From positions 81,365-145,364 of the forward strand of contig CAWBNB010000040.1 of the NCBI GenBank assembly GCA_963789885.1: a DNA stretch of 64,000 nucleotides, read 5' to 3'. The DNA comes from DATEDA01 sp963789885 (GTDB lineage Bacteria; Pseudomonadota; Gammaproteobacteria; Burkholderiales; SG8-39). This document shows, piece after piece, positions 9,485 to 18,664 of the stretch. Each line of letters opens with the position of its first letter. The stretch's first letter is position 1. The notes under the pieces are model-generated. The model made no database searches, had not been told where the DNA came from, and saw nothing but the letters and a program-made list of their open reading frames with translations. The position numbers and the translations under genes are program-made.

Positions 9485-10360
9485 ATGAGTGAGATCAAAA
9501 CCATCGGCGTAGCGGGTGCCGGCACGATGGGCGCCGGCATCGCCATCGTCTGCGCTCGCGCGGGTTACCGGACGCGCGTGTTCGACCTGAACCAGCAGGC
9601 GCTCGACCGCGCGCGCGGTCAGACCGAATCGTTCCTGCGCAAGAGCGTCGAACGCGGCAAGCTCGCTGCGGAGAAGCTACCGGAGATCATGGGCCAGTGG
9701 CAGGGTTCGACCGATCTCGCGGCCTTCGCCGATTGCGACCTGGTGATCGAGGCGGTCTTCGAAAGCCTGCCGGTGAAGCACGAGCTGTTCGCCAAACTGC
9801 ACAAGGTCTGCGCGCCGCACGCGATCTTCGCCAGTAACACCTCCACGATCAGCATCACCGAGATCGCCGGCGGCTCGGGCCGCCCCGATCGCTTCGTCGG
9901 CATGCACTTCTGCCTGCCGGCGCAGCTGATGAAGCTGGTGGAAATGTCGCCCGGGCTAGCGACCACCGACGAAACCTTCTCTCGTGCCTGGTCGCTGTGC
10001 GAGGCACTCGGGCAAAAGCCCGTGCGCACCCAGGACACGCCCGGCTTCGTCCTGAACTACTTCGTCATCCCGTTCAACAACGACGCCATCCGGCTGGTGG
10101 AGCAAGGCGTCGCCGAACCCGCCGATATCGACCTGGCGATCAAGACCGCCATGGGCTATGCGATGGGCCCGATGGAGCTGCTCGATCTCATCGGCATGGA
10201 CACCCAGAAGCTGCTGTGCGAAGCCATGCATGGCATCACCAACGAGCCGCGCGCCGCCTGCCCTCCACTGGTGAAGCGGATGATCGCCGCAGGGTGGCTC
10301 GGCAAGAAGAGCGGGCGCGGATTCCATAGCTACGCAGACAGCAAGATGTTCGGAGCATGA
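9485..10360 (+). CDS. 3-hydroxyacyl-CoA dehydrogenase, NAD-binding and C-terminal domains
   Basis: This 291-residue protein oxidises a 3-hydroxyacyl-CoA to the 3-keto form with NAD. The Rossmann motif is GVAGAGTMGAG. The SNTSTISITEIA segment and the catalytic-histidine region GMHFCLPAQLMKLVEMSPG follow; the usual HFFNP form is altered to HFCLP. The C-terminal domain has DTPGFVLNYFVIPFNNDAIRL and ends KKSGRGFHSYAD. The ATG at 9485 follows an AAGGAAA ribosome-binding sequence. The next gene, 4 bases downstream, encodes a second C-terminal-type domain, so the two may work together. Confidence 0.88.
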   Translation: MSEIKTIGVAGAGTMGAGIAIVCARAGYRTRVFDLNQQALDRARGQTESFLRKSVERGKLAAEKLPEIMGQWQGSTDLAAFADCDLVIEAVFESLPVKHELFAKLHKVCAPHAIFASNTSTISITEIAGGSGRPDRFVGMHFCLPAQLMKLVEMSPGLATTDETFSRAWSLCEALGQKPVRTQDTPGFVLNYFVIPFNNDAIRLVEQGVAEPADIDLAIKTAMGYAMGPMELLDLIGMDTQKLLCEAMHGITNEPRAACPPLVKRMIAAGWLGKKSGRGFHSYADSKMFGA

Positions 10361-10364
10361 CCGC

Positions 10365-11015
10365 ATGAGCACGTACAGAATCGTCCGGGCCGGCGAAAGC
10401 CGGTCCTTCCCCGCTTCGCACCCGTTTATCGAGCGGGCCGATGGCCAGGGGGCCTCGCGGGTGTTCATCGGTAAGGACGCCGGCGCGGCCTTCAGGGCTG
10501 GCGGCGAGTTGGGCGCCTGCCCTTTCGTCGCCATCGAACTCGGCCTGGAATGTCTCGGCGTCCACACCGGCGAAGCGCGCGGCCAGGAGGGCTCCAATGC
10601 AGTCGGCTTCGCCCGTTTCCGCCTCGGTCGCGCCGATCCCACTCCGCTGGTGGAACTCGTTCGCCAGCCCGCCACAAGGCCGACTGCGATCGAGGCGGCG
10701 CGCGCCGCCTTCGAGGCCGCGGGCCTGAAGGTCGCGGTCTGCGGCGATTTCCCGGGCCGCATCGTGGACCGGCTCATCCGCCCCTACCTCAACGCGGCTC
10801 TGCGCAGGCTCGACGAGAAATTGGCGAGCGCAGACGACCTCGACAAGACCCTTTGCCTCGGTCTAGGGTACCCCGAAGGCCCGATCTCGCTTCTGGAACG
10901 CACGGGCCTTGCAGAACACCACGACGTCACGCTGGCGCTTTATCACGCGCTCGGCCAGGACCCCTATGCCCCGGCCCGGCGAGCCCAGGTTGCGAAGCTA
11001 CGGGAAGCTCACTGA
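10365..11015 (+). CDS. Partial 3-hydroxyacyl-CoA dehydrogenase-like protein (C-terminal domain)
   Basis: The 216-residue product resembles the back half of a 3-hydroxyacyl-CoA dehydrogenase. PTPLVELVRQPATRPTAIEA matches the end of the NAD domain, and DFPGRIVDRLIRPYLNAALR with LDKTLCLGLGYPEGPISLLE matches the C-terminal dimerisation domain. The first 100 residues lack a glycine-rich NAD-binding motif. It follows the complete dehydrogenase after 4 bases. It may be a degenerate paralogue or a helper subunit; the sequence does not decide. Confidence 0.65.
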   Translation: MSTYRIVRAGESRSFPASHPFIERADGQGASRVFIGKDAGAAFRAGGELGACPFVAIELGLECLGVHTGEARGQEGSNAVGFARFRLGRADPTPLVELVRQPATRPTAIEAARAAFEAAGLKVAVCGDFPGRIVDRLIRPYLNAALRRLDEKLASADDLDKTLCLGLGYPEGPISLLERTGLAEHHDVTLALYHALGQDPYAPARRAQVAKLREAH

Positions 11016-11211
11016 CCTGCGAGGTCGCGCTGGACATCGGTACTGCATAAAGGAAGGCGCGACATGACGCTCAAAGTACTGGTCGCCGTCAGACGGGTGG
11101 CCACGGGCGGTTGCCGCGCCTTGGCTGCTTGACTTTGCGTCAGTTCTCTCCCGGCGCCGCGCGTCGCGCGCGCGCAGGCCGCAAGCCCACCGCAGCGAAA
11201 GGAATTTTGAC

Positions 11212-11970
11212 ATGGCAAGGTTCGCCAACCGCACCGCGGTCGTGACCGGCGGCGCAAGCGGCATCGGCGCCGCCACGGTCCGTGGGTTCCACGCCGAGGG
11301 AGCGTCGGTTGTGATCATCGACGCGGATGAAGGGGCGGCCAAGCGGCTGGCTACCGAGCTCGGGACTGATCGCGCTCTTGCGCTGACCGTGGATGTGAGC
11401 GACCCGGCGAAGGCACGGGCCTGCATCGACGACGCCGAGGTCCGCTTCGGCAAGCTCGACGTGCTGGTGAACAGCGCCGGCGTCCGGGATACCCACTCGG
11501 TGCTCGATCTGCCGTCCGATCGCTGGCGCCGCGTCATGGGCGTGAACATCGATGGGGTCTTCAATGTCTCCCAGGCCTTCGTGCGCAAGGCCCGCGCCGC
11601 GGAACGGCCAGCGGCCATCGTGAACGTCACATCGACCGCCGGCCTGATCGGCATCCCGAACCGGCCTGTCTACGTGGCGTCGAAGCACGCGGTCGTAGGA
11701 CTGACGCGCGAGATGGCGATCGAGTTTGCCGGCCTCGGCATCCGCGTAAACGCGGTGGCGCCCGGCATGGTTCTAACGCCGATGACCCAACCGTATTTCG
11801 CGGATCCAGCGGACGCCGAGCGCATCCGGCACTCCATGCCGATGGGCCGGGAAGGTCGACCGGAGGAGATCGCCGCGGTAATCCTGTTCCTTGCGTCGGA
11901 CGACGCCAGCTTTGTGACCGGCGCGATCATCCCCGCCGACGGCGGCTTCACGGCCGGCAAGGGCCATTGA
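11212..11970 (+). CDS. SDR family NAD(P)-dependent oxidoreductase (FabG-like)
   Basis: A 252-residue classical short-chain dehydrogenase with TGGASGIGAATVRGF as cofactor loop, LVNSAGVRD, the catalytic serine region VNVTSTAG, and the YVASKHAVVG (YxxxK) pair. It ends with the usual VTGAIIPADGGFTAGKGH. An AAAGGA sequence lies about 8 bases before the ATG. A 196-base gap separates it from the preceding gene, but no promoter is recognisable there, so it may be the last gene of the P2 operon. It faces the tail of the minus-strand operon. Confidence 0.88.
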   Translation: MARFANRTAVVTGGASGIGAATVRGFHAEGASVVIIDADEGAAKRLATELGTDRALALTVDVSDPAKARACIDDAEVRFGKLDVLVNSAGVRDTHSVLDLPSDRWRRVMGVNIDGVFNVSQAFVRKARAAERPAAIVNVTSTAGLIGIPNRPVYVASKHAVVGLTREMAIEFAGLGIRVNAVAPGMVLTPMTQPYFADPADAERIRHSMPMGREGRPEEIAAVILFLASDDASFVTGAIIPADGGFTAGKGH

Positions 11971-11996
11971 GGCGGTGCGGCTGTTCGCCCCGCCGA

Positions 11997-12830
11997 TCAT
12001 GCGCCGGTGAACACGGGCTTTCGCTTCTCCATGAACGCGGTGCGGCCCTCGCGGTAATCGGCGCTGTCCATGCAGCGGCGCGTGTGCTCCGTCACCGCTG
12101 CGACGTCACGCTTGTCCGGCTCCTTCAGGACTTGTTCAATCGTGAACTTGGCAGCCAGCACGGACAGGGGCGCGTTGTCCGCGATGCTTCGGGCGAGATC
12201 CAGGGTCTCGCGCACCACGTTCTCGGTCGCGAGGACGTCCACGAGCCCGATCGCGAACGCCTCCTGGGCCGTGAACTTGCGGGCGGTGTATAGCAGCAGC
12301 CGCGCACGCGCCGGCCCCACCAGCGAGACAAGCCGCTCCATGGGCTGGATCCCGTAAGCGATGCCGAGCCGTGCCGCCGGCACTCCGAACAGGGCGTCAC
12401 TGGCCGCCACTCGCAAGTCGGCCTGCAGCGCGGCCACCATGCCGCCCCCCAGGCAGTAACCCTGGATGCAGGCGATGCTCGGCTTGGGGAACCCGATCAG
12501 TTTGTCGCGCCCTCGACCGGTGATCCGGGCGAACTCGGCGTTGGCTTCGGAGTTGTTGCGGCGCGCGGAGAACTCGCTGATGTCGCCGCCGGAAGTGAAG
12601 GCTTTCCCGCCGGCGCCGCCGTACACGACCACGCGCACGTCGCTTTCCGCGGCGAAGAGGTCAAGCGCGGCGCAGACACCATCCCACATCTCCAGGCTGA
12701 CCGCGTTGCGCTTCTCGGGCTGGTTGAAGAGCATCACGCCCACGTTGTCGATGCGTCCTGCGAGCAGCTTGCCGTCGGCGTAGCGCCCGACGATCCGCAC
12801 CTCGTCTTCCAGTTTGATTCGGGCGTTCAT
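11997..12830 (-). CDS. Enoyl-CoA hydratase/isomerase family protein without the usual glutamates
   Basis: This crotonase of about 277 residues has the oxyanion hole segment FTSGGDISEFS and the GYCLGGGMVAALQADLRVA helix. The two positions that are normally glutamate in hydratases read GGGMVAAL and FGVPAARLGIAYG, so neither acidic residue is present; a plain hydratase is doubtful. The start at 12830 (MNARIKLEDEV) is chosen for the domain boundary; a longer form from 12887 is open but proline-rich and unlikely. It is the last gene of the minus-strand operon running from 21608. Confidence 0.8.
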   Translation of the reverse strand: MNARIKLEDEVRIVGRYADGKLLAGRIDNVGVMLFNQPEKRNAVSLEMWDGVCAALDLFAAESDVRVVVYGGAGGKAFTSGGDISEFSARRNNSEANAEFARITGRGRDKLIGFPKPSIACIQGYCLGGGMVAALQADLRVAASDALFGVPAARLGIAYGIQPMERLVSLVGPARARLLLYTARKFTAQEAFAIGLVDVLATENVVRETLDLARSIADNAPLSVLAAKFTIEQVLKEPDKRDVAAVTEHTRRCMDSADYREGRTAFMEKRKPVFTGA

Positions 12831-13005
12831 GGCGTGAGGGTGGGGTTTCCTCTCGATAGGGGGATCCGGATCGCCCGGGTCCGTCACGGAACGAGCGACG
12901 ATGCGGTTCGACCGCCGGACGCAGCTCGCCAGCGATCGCGAAGAGCCGCGCCTCGCATTGGACCCCTACCCGGGCCGCGCGATGGCTGGATCGACCGGCC
13001 GACGG

Positions 13006-13477
13006 CTAAGCCTTGGGGCGCCGGCGGTACATCAGCGTCGCCTTCATCTCCTGGGCAACGCTGCCGTCCTGCTTGATGCACTGGCGCTCGAACGTGACAA
13101 CGCCTCGGTCGGGCTTGCTCGATTCCTTTTTCTCGATCACGCGCGAGCGCATGCGGATCGTGTCGCCGTGCTTTACCGGATTCAGCATGCGCCAGCTCGT
13201 CGATCTGCAGCAGCGCGAGCAGCGTGCCGTCGTTGACGCCGCTCGCGTACTGCAAGCCACCCATGATCGCGTAGATGAGCGGGCCGTGCGCGATCGGCTC
13301 GCCGAACTGGGTGGTCTTGCAGTACTCGTGATTGGTGTGGACATCGTTGAAGTCGCCCGAGAGGCACGCGAAGTTCACGATGTCGGTCTGGGTGATGGTG
13401 CGCGCGGGCGTCACGAATTCCTCTCCGACTTCGAAGTCCTCGAAGTATCGGCCTCGCGGCTTGGGGGTCGTCGTCAT
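13006..13477 (-). CDS. MaoC-like (hot-dog) dehydratase, one frameshift
   Basis: The restored product of about 156 residues starts MTTTPKPRGRYFEDFEVGEE and has the MaoC hydratase-2 pattern: FACLSGDFNDVHTN, then FGEPIAHGPLIYAIMGGL. The C-terminus GSVAQEMKATLMYRRRPKA is in a different frame. One inserted base near 13189 explains the break, and the total length is then divisible by three. An AAGGA ribosome-binding sequence precedes ATG 13477. It lies between the thiolase-like gene and the last crotonase and should hydrate a 2-enoyl-CoA. Confidence 0.82.
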
Positions 13478-13521
13478 GGCAATCCTTGTTGGGTGGGGGC
13501 ACGTGGTACGCGCGATGTGCG

Positions 13522-14708
13522 TCAGCCCATCGCGTTGGCAAGGATGACGGTGCAGTGCGAAGACAGAACGCCGCCTTCGTTGTGCACCAGCGCGACCTCG
13601 GCTCCCTCGACCTGCCGCTCGCCCGAGACCGCCGCGCAGCTGGCGCACGGCCTCGACGATGCCGAACAGGCCGCCGGCAGCGCCGGCATGGGCATGCGAC
13701 AGCATGCCGCCGTGCGTGTTGACGGGGAGCTTGCCGCCGATGCGAGCGTGCCCCTCGGCGAAGAATGCGCCGCCCTCGCCCGGCTTCGCAGAACCCGAGC
13801 TCCTCAAGCTCGATGATGGGCACGATGGTGAAGCAGTCGTACAGCTCGGCGACGTCGATGTCGCCCGGGCCGAGGCCGGCCATCTCGGTAGGCGACGCGG
13901 CCGGACTCGGTGGCACCGAACTCGGTCAGGCTCGGTGCGCACATGAGGTGCTCGTGGGTGTGGTACTCGCCGATGCCCTGCAGGTAGACCGGCTTCGCCT
14001 TGCAGGTCGCGCGCCCGCTCGGCGGAAGTGACGATGAACGCGCCGCCGGCATCGGAGATGAGGCAGCAGTCCAGCATGCCGAGCGGGTCGGCGATCGGCT
14101 TTGAGCGCGAGCACGTCCTCCACGCGTAAGCGGCTTCTTCATGTGCGCGTTGGGGTGCAGCAGGGCGTGCTCGCGGGTGTTGACCGCCACGTTGGCGAGC
14201 TGCTCGCGCGTGGTGCCGTACACGTGCATGTGGCGCTGCGCGATCATCGCGTAGAAGCCCGGAATCGAGCCGCCGTACGGTTGCTCGAAGTACGGGTGTC
14301 CGACCGCCATCAGCGCCGCGACCGCGGCGTCGCGCGACTGGCCCGCTCGCGCGGTTCTCGCCAGCGCACACCAGGATGGTGTCGGCCTGGCCGGCGACGA
14401 TCGCTTCGGCGGCGTGCTTGAGCATGACCGCGGGGCTCGCGCCGCCGACGATCAGGCGAAGCGTTGAACCGCGGCTTGAGCCCCAGGTACTCGCACATCA
14501 CCGAGCCCAGCATGAAGTACGGCTCGGTGAACGAATACGCGGTCAGCAGCCCGTCGATATCGGACACCTTCAGGCCCGCGTCGTCCAGCGCGCGCTTCGC
14601 GGCCTGCGCGTTCAGCCCGAGGCCGGTCATGTGCGGGACCTTGCCGATCTCGGACTCGCCGACGCCGACGATCGCCACCTCGTTCTTGAGCGATGCGGGA
14701 GTTTTCAT
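13522..14708 (-). pseudogene. Thiolase-superfamily protein (SCP2/Ltp-like), multiply frameshifted
   Basis: About eight +1 frame changes break this gene, but joined segments give a continuous thiolase-fold protein of about 392 residues, from EVAIVGVGESEIGKVPHMTG to GGVLSSHCTVILANAMG. Removing eight bases makes the length a multiple of three. At the place where classical thiolases carry the nucleophilic cysteine the restored sequence reads GGASP, as I recall for the Ltp/SCP2 group that partners DUF35 proteins. The glycine-rich HTHGG-like loop is present as NTHGGMLSHAHAG. The adjacent DUF35 and MaoC genes support a role in thiolytic or retro-aldol chain shortening. The frameshifts look technical because no in-frame stop is needed to explain them. 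Confidence 0.75.
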
Positions 14709-14718
14709 GGTTGCTCCC

Positions 14719-15129
14719 TCAGGCCGGCACGCGCTGGAACTGCGGAATCATGGCGCCCTCGCCGCGCTCCTCGAAAGTCACCTTCACGCGGTCACCGATG
14801 CGGACCGAGAGCGCGTCCTCGCCGAGCACGTTGGCCATCATGCGGGGCCCCTCGTCGAGGTCGATCAGGGCGAGCACGTAAGGAGCGCGCGGAGCGAAGG
14901 CGGCCATCGGCGCACGGCGAATGATAGTGAAGCTGTGGACGCTGCCGGTGCCCTTGGCTTCGACCCATTCGAGCTGATCGGACCAGCAGGCCGGGCACAG
15001 ATGGCGGGGCATGAAATGCAGCGCCCCGCAGGCGTTGCACTTGCGTATCAGGAGCCGGCGCTCGCGCGCGGCATTCCAGTAAGGCAGGGAGTCGGCGTTT
15101 GCGACCGGCAGTGGCAGTGACGATTCCAT
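14719..15129 (-). CDS. DUF35 Zn-ribbon/OB-fold protein
   Basis: The 136-residue protein has a rubredoxin-like zinc ribbon, CNACG...CPAC, near residues 31-47, followed by an OB-fold (GTGSVHSFTIIRR ... VLALIDLDEGPRMMANV). Such proteins form complexes with SCP2-thiolase-like enzymes. The next gene, 10 bases downstream, is exactly such a thiolase-like protein, so it is probably its partner subunit. A GGGGAGA ribosome-binding site precedes the ATG. This is one of the few unbroken frames of the minus-strand operon. Confidence 0.88.
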   Translation of the reverse strand: MESSLPLPVANADSLPYWNAARERRLLIRKCNACGALHFMPRHLCPACWSDQLEWVEAKGTGSVHSFTIIRRAPMAAFAPRAPYVLALIDLDEGPRMMANVLGEDALSVRIGDRVKVTFEERGEGAMIPQFQRVPA

Positions 15130-15184
15130 TGGCTTCTCCCCAGGGAAGGCGCCCGTGCTCCGTTCGCTCAGGCCGTCTGCGAGG

Positions 15185-16399
15185 TCATTTCTTCACGAGT
15201 GGACAGGCGCTCGCCGACAGCGGCTGGAACGCTTCGTCGCCCGGAATGGTGCGCTTGATCTTGATGATGTCCCACTCGCCTTTCGACTCCGCGGGCTTCT
15301 TCACCTCTGCGAGGTACATGTCATGCACCATCCGGCCGTCCGCGCGGATCTTCCCGTTCTTTGCGAAGAAGTCGTTGATCGGCGTGTCCTTCATCTTCCT
15401 GAGAACAGCCTCGGCGTCGTCCGTCTTGGTCGCTTCGACAGCCTTGAAGTAATGCATGGCCGCCGAGTACGCACCCGCCTGGATCATGGTCGGCATCGCC
15501 TTGTGCACTTCGAAAAACCGCTGCGACCAGTCCCGGGTCTCCTTGTTGAAGTCCCAGTAGAACCCGGTCGTGAAGACTATCCCCTGGGCTGCCGCCAGAC
15601 CGAGGCCCTTCACGTCGGTGTCGAAGACGAGAAGCGTGGCGAGGGTCTGATTCTTCGTGAGGCCAAACTCTGCCGCCTGACGCACTGCGTTCTGGGTATC
15701 TCTCCCCGCGTTGGCGAGGCCGACGACCTTCGCCTTCGAAGACTGGGCCTGCAGCAGGAACGAAGCGAAATCGGAGGTGTTCAGCGGATGCCTCGTCGAG
15801 CCAACGATCTTGCCGCCCATGGCCTGAACGACGCCGCTCGTGTCCTTCTCCAGCGCGTGGCCGAACGCGTAGTCGGCCGTGATGAAGTACCACGTCGAGC
15901 CGCCCTCCTGCATCACCGCCCGGCCCGTACCGGTCGCGAGCGCATACGTGTCGTACACGTAATGGATCCCGTAGGGACTGCACTCCTTGTTGGTCAACGC
16001 GGTGGTCGCCGAGCCGGCGAAGATGATTGCCTTCTTCCTGTCGGCGGCGAGCCTTTGCATCGCGAGCGCCGCGGCGGAATCGGTGGATTCGATGATCAGG
16101 TCGACCTTGTCCGCCTCGTACCACTCGCGGGCCTTCGAGGCCGCCACGTCAACCTTGTTCTGATAGTCCGCGGATACGATTTGAACCGGTTTACCGAGCA
16201 CCTTGCCACCGACATCCTTCACCGCCAGTTCGACGGCGCGCAAGACGCCGAGTCCACCGTTTGCGGAATAGACGCCGCCGGCGTCGACGATGACGCCGAT
16301 CTTGACCACGTCGTCGGACACCTGGCCTGCGGCATGAGTCGTCGCGAGCGCGAGCGCCACGCTCCACGCGATTGCTACGAGCCGTCTCATGGATTTCAT
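15185..16399 (-). CDS. ABC transporter substrate-binding protein, LivK/branched-chain amino acid type
   Basis: A 404-residue periplasmic binding protein (peripla_BP_6) with signal peptide MKSMRRLVAIAWSVALALA... cut near HAAG. The mature start VVKIGVIVDAGGVYSANGG and the later WYFITADYAFGHALE, PLNTSDFASFLLQAQ and DGRMVHDMYLAEVKKP are typical of the LivK-like group. No LivHMGF permease genes are nearby, so it must rely on a distant transporter. Its place between CoA ligase and DUF35 genes suggests uptake of the acid degraded by this operon. The frame is intact. Confidence 0.88.
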   Translation of the reverse strand: MKSMRRLVAIAWSVALALATTHAAGQVSDDVVKIGVIVDAGGVYSANGGLGVLRAVELAVKDVGGKVLGKPVQIVSADYQNKVDVAASKAREWYEADKVDLIIESTDSAAALAMQRLAADRKKAIIFAGSATTALTNKECSPYGIHYVYDTYALATGTGRAVMQEGGSTWYFITADYAFGHALEKDTSGVVQAMGGKIVGSTRHPLNTSDFASFLLQAQSSKAKVVGLANAGRDTQNAVRQAAEFGLTKNQTLATLLVFDTDVKGLGLAAAQGIVFTTGFYWDFNKETRDWSQRFFEVHKAMPTMIQAGAYSAAMHYFKAVEATKTDDAEAVLRKMKDTPINDFFAKNGKIRADGRMVHDMYLAEVKKPAESKGEWDIIKIKRTIPGDEAFQPLSASACPLVKK

Positions 16400-16536
16400 C
16401 TGTTGGTTCCTCTGGATCGGTCTACCGCTCCGACATGTTGCGCGGCGCCATCCGATCGGACGCTCGCAGGTAGATGCCTGGCATCGATCCGCACCGACGA
16501 TGGACTTTACGGACCGGTTTCATCGTTACGATCGGC

Positions 16537-18637
16537 TCAGCGCGCGGAGGTCGTGACCAACGCATCGACCGCGCTCAGCCCCTGCCCTTTGGGCCGCACG
16601 ATCACCGGGTTGATCTCGAACTCGAGGACATCCGGAGCCGCGAGGAACATGCTCGCCGAAGCGAACGGCCGCGCTGCGCGAGGGCGTCCACGTCGGCGGC
16701 CGGCTTGCCGCGGAAGCCCTGGAGCAAGGTCCACAGCTTGAGCTTGCGCAGCGCGGCCAGCACCTGCTCTGCGGAGACCGGCAAGCGCCAGGTAGGTAAC
16801 GTCGCGGTACAGCTCGATCGCTACGCCGCCCATGCCGAGCGAGATCACCGGGCCGAAGTCCGTCTGGCGCAGGCAGGACAGCACGACCTCCACGCCGTCG
16901 CCGACCATCTCCTGCACCAGGATGCCCATCTGCGGCTTGCCGAGGCGCTGGCGGAAATCGGCCGCATGGGCATCGACGTCTTCGGGCGATTGAACGCGCA
17001 GCTTCACCAGTCCCAGTTCCGTCTTGTGCTCGGCCTCCGAGGGCAGCACCTTGACGACGAGCGGGTACGTCATGCCGGCACACGCCTTCGCCGCGCGGTC
17101 GTCGGGTCCGAGCACCACCCACTTGGCCGGCGTGACGCCGCTTTCCTCGCAGAACTCATCGTGTCCGCCCAATCACGCGGTGCGGCTCGAGCCGGCAGAC
17201 GCTTTGCGTTGCGGCGCTCGCGGCAACGCGCGCATGCGCTTGCGCCTGTAGAGCAGCGACAGGGCGCTCATCGTGGTGGACGGGTCGGCGGACAGGAGCA
17301 CGCCTGCCTCGCGGAACGTCTTGCTGGGTCTCGCGCTCTATGGTTTCGCCGATGAAGCTGAGGATCATCGGCATCTCGCGTGCCAGCGACTTGAACACCT
17401 CGGCGTTTGGCTCGAGAAAGCGGCGCCCGCTGCTCGCGAACTGCACGACGACGGCCTCGGTTCTGGGATCGGCCTCAACCGCAAGACAGGTATCCCTGAA
17501 CAGGGTCGGGACAGTGTTGATCTGGCCGGTCAGGTCGATCGGATTCGCCTTGCGCGCGAAGTCCGGGAGAATGCCTTCGAGCTTGTCGACCGTCGCCGGG
17601 CTGAATTCGGCCATCGTGATGCCAAACTCGCTGCTGTGGTCGGCCAGCAGCGCGCCGGCGCCGCCCGAGGCGCTCAGCACCGAGACGCCGCCCTTCGGAT
17701 CGCCGCTGTCGCGCGGGTCGCGCAGGAAGGCCAGCACCTCGACCGCGGCGAGCGCTTCCGTCGAGGCTGTCGACCGCGATGACGCCGGCCTGCTCGAGCA
17801 CGTCGGCATAGACCGCGTGGGACGAGGCGATCTTGCCGGTGTGCGAGGCGGTCGCCTGCTGGCCGACGGCCGACCGGCCGGTCTTCAGCACGACGATCTG
17901 CACGCCGCGCTCGCGCGCGCGCTCCGCGATGCGCAGGATCCGGCTCGCGTCGTCGAAGCCCTTCGATGTACAGGGCGACGACACGAACATCGTCCTGTTC
18001 GATGACCCAGCTCAGCGGCATCGAGCGCATCCAGACAGGTTTCGTTGCCGACGCTGACGATGTAGGAGCAGCCCATGCCGCTGCCCTGCAGGGCGTTGCC
18101 GATGGCACCGGCCAGCGCGCCGCTCTGGCTGACCACGGCGATCGGGCGCGTGCTCGCACCTTGTCGATGCTCATCAGCGCCGAGCTGAAGGTCAGCATGG
18201 CTTCGCTGCCGCACCGACCAGACGCCCTGGCAGTTCGGCCCGATGACGGCCACGTCGTGCTCGCGGGCCGCCTCGGCCAGCGCGCCGGGCATGCTCCTTG
18301 CCGCCTTCGATCTCCTCGAAGCCGGCGCTGAACACGATCGCGTTGCGGATGCCCTTGCGCGCCGCACTCCTCGATGATCGCCGGGCACGGTCTGCGCCGG
18401 CGTGATCACGAGCGCGACGTCGGGCGACTTCGGGCAGCTCGCCCGACGGACTTGTAGGCCTTCAGGCCTTCGATCTCGGCGTGGCTGGGACTCACCGGAT
18501 AGACCCGCCCCTGGAAGCCGTGCTTGAGCAGGCACTCTCACGAGCGTGTTGCGCGGCTGCCGCGCTGGGGCGAGGCGCCGACGATCGCAACGCTGCGAGG
18601 CCGGAAGAAATTGTCCAGAGGTGCTCTTGTCGGTCAT
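16537..18637 (-). pseudogene. Acyl-CoA synthetase (ADP-forming), acetate-CoA ligase family, multiply frameshifted
   Basis: Several +1 frame changes interrupt a protein of about 700 residues. The N-terminal CoA-binding domain is seen as FFRPRSVAIVGAS and PDVALVITPAQTVP. The succinyl-CoA-ligase-like middle part has SQSGALAGAIGNALQGSGMG and VLKTGRSAVGQQATASHTGK, and the C-terminal ATP-grasp part has LVVKVLPSEAEHKTELGLVK and EINPVIVRPKGQGLSAVDAL. Such enzymes couple acyl-CoA formation to ATP with ADP release. It lies 27 bases downstream of a crotonase gene. As elsewhere in this operon the damage consists of single-base insertions. Confidence 0.78.
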
Positions 18638-18664
18638 GTCTCGTCCGCTGCCAGGTGCTTGCCT

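Noticed and set aside
11084..11120. TGGCCACGGGCGGTTGCC upstream of the SDR at 11212 as a sigma-54 promoter
   Set aside because: The GG-to-GC distance is two bases too long; sigma-54 requires a fixed spacing.
16460..16490. AGGCATCTACCTGCG on the minus strand upstream of the LivK-like gene
   Set aside because: Spacing is one base too short and the -24 element is incomplete.
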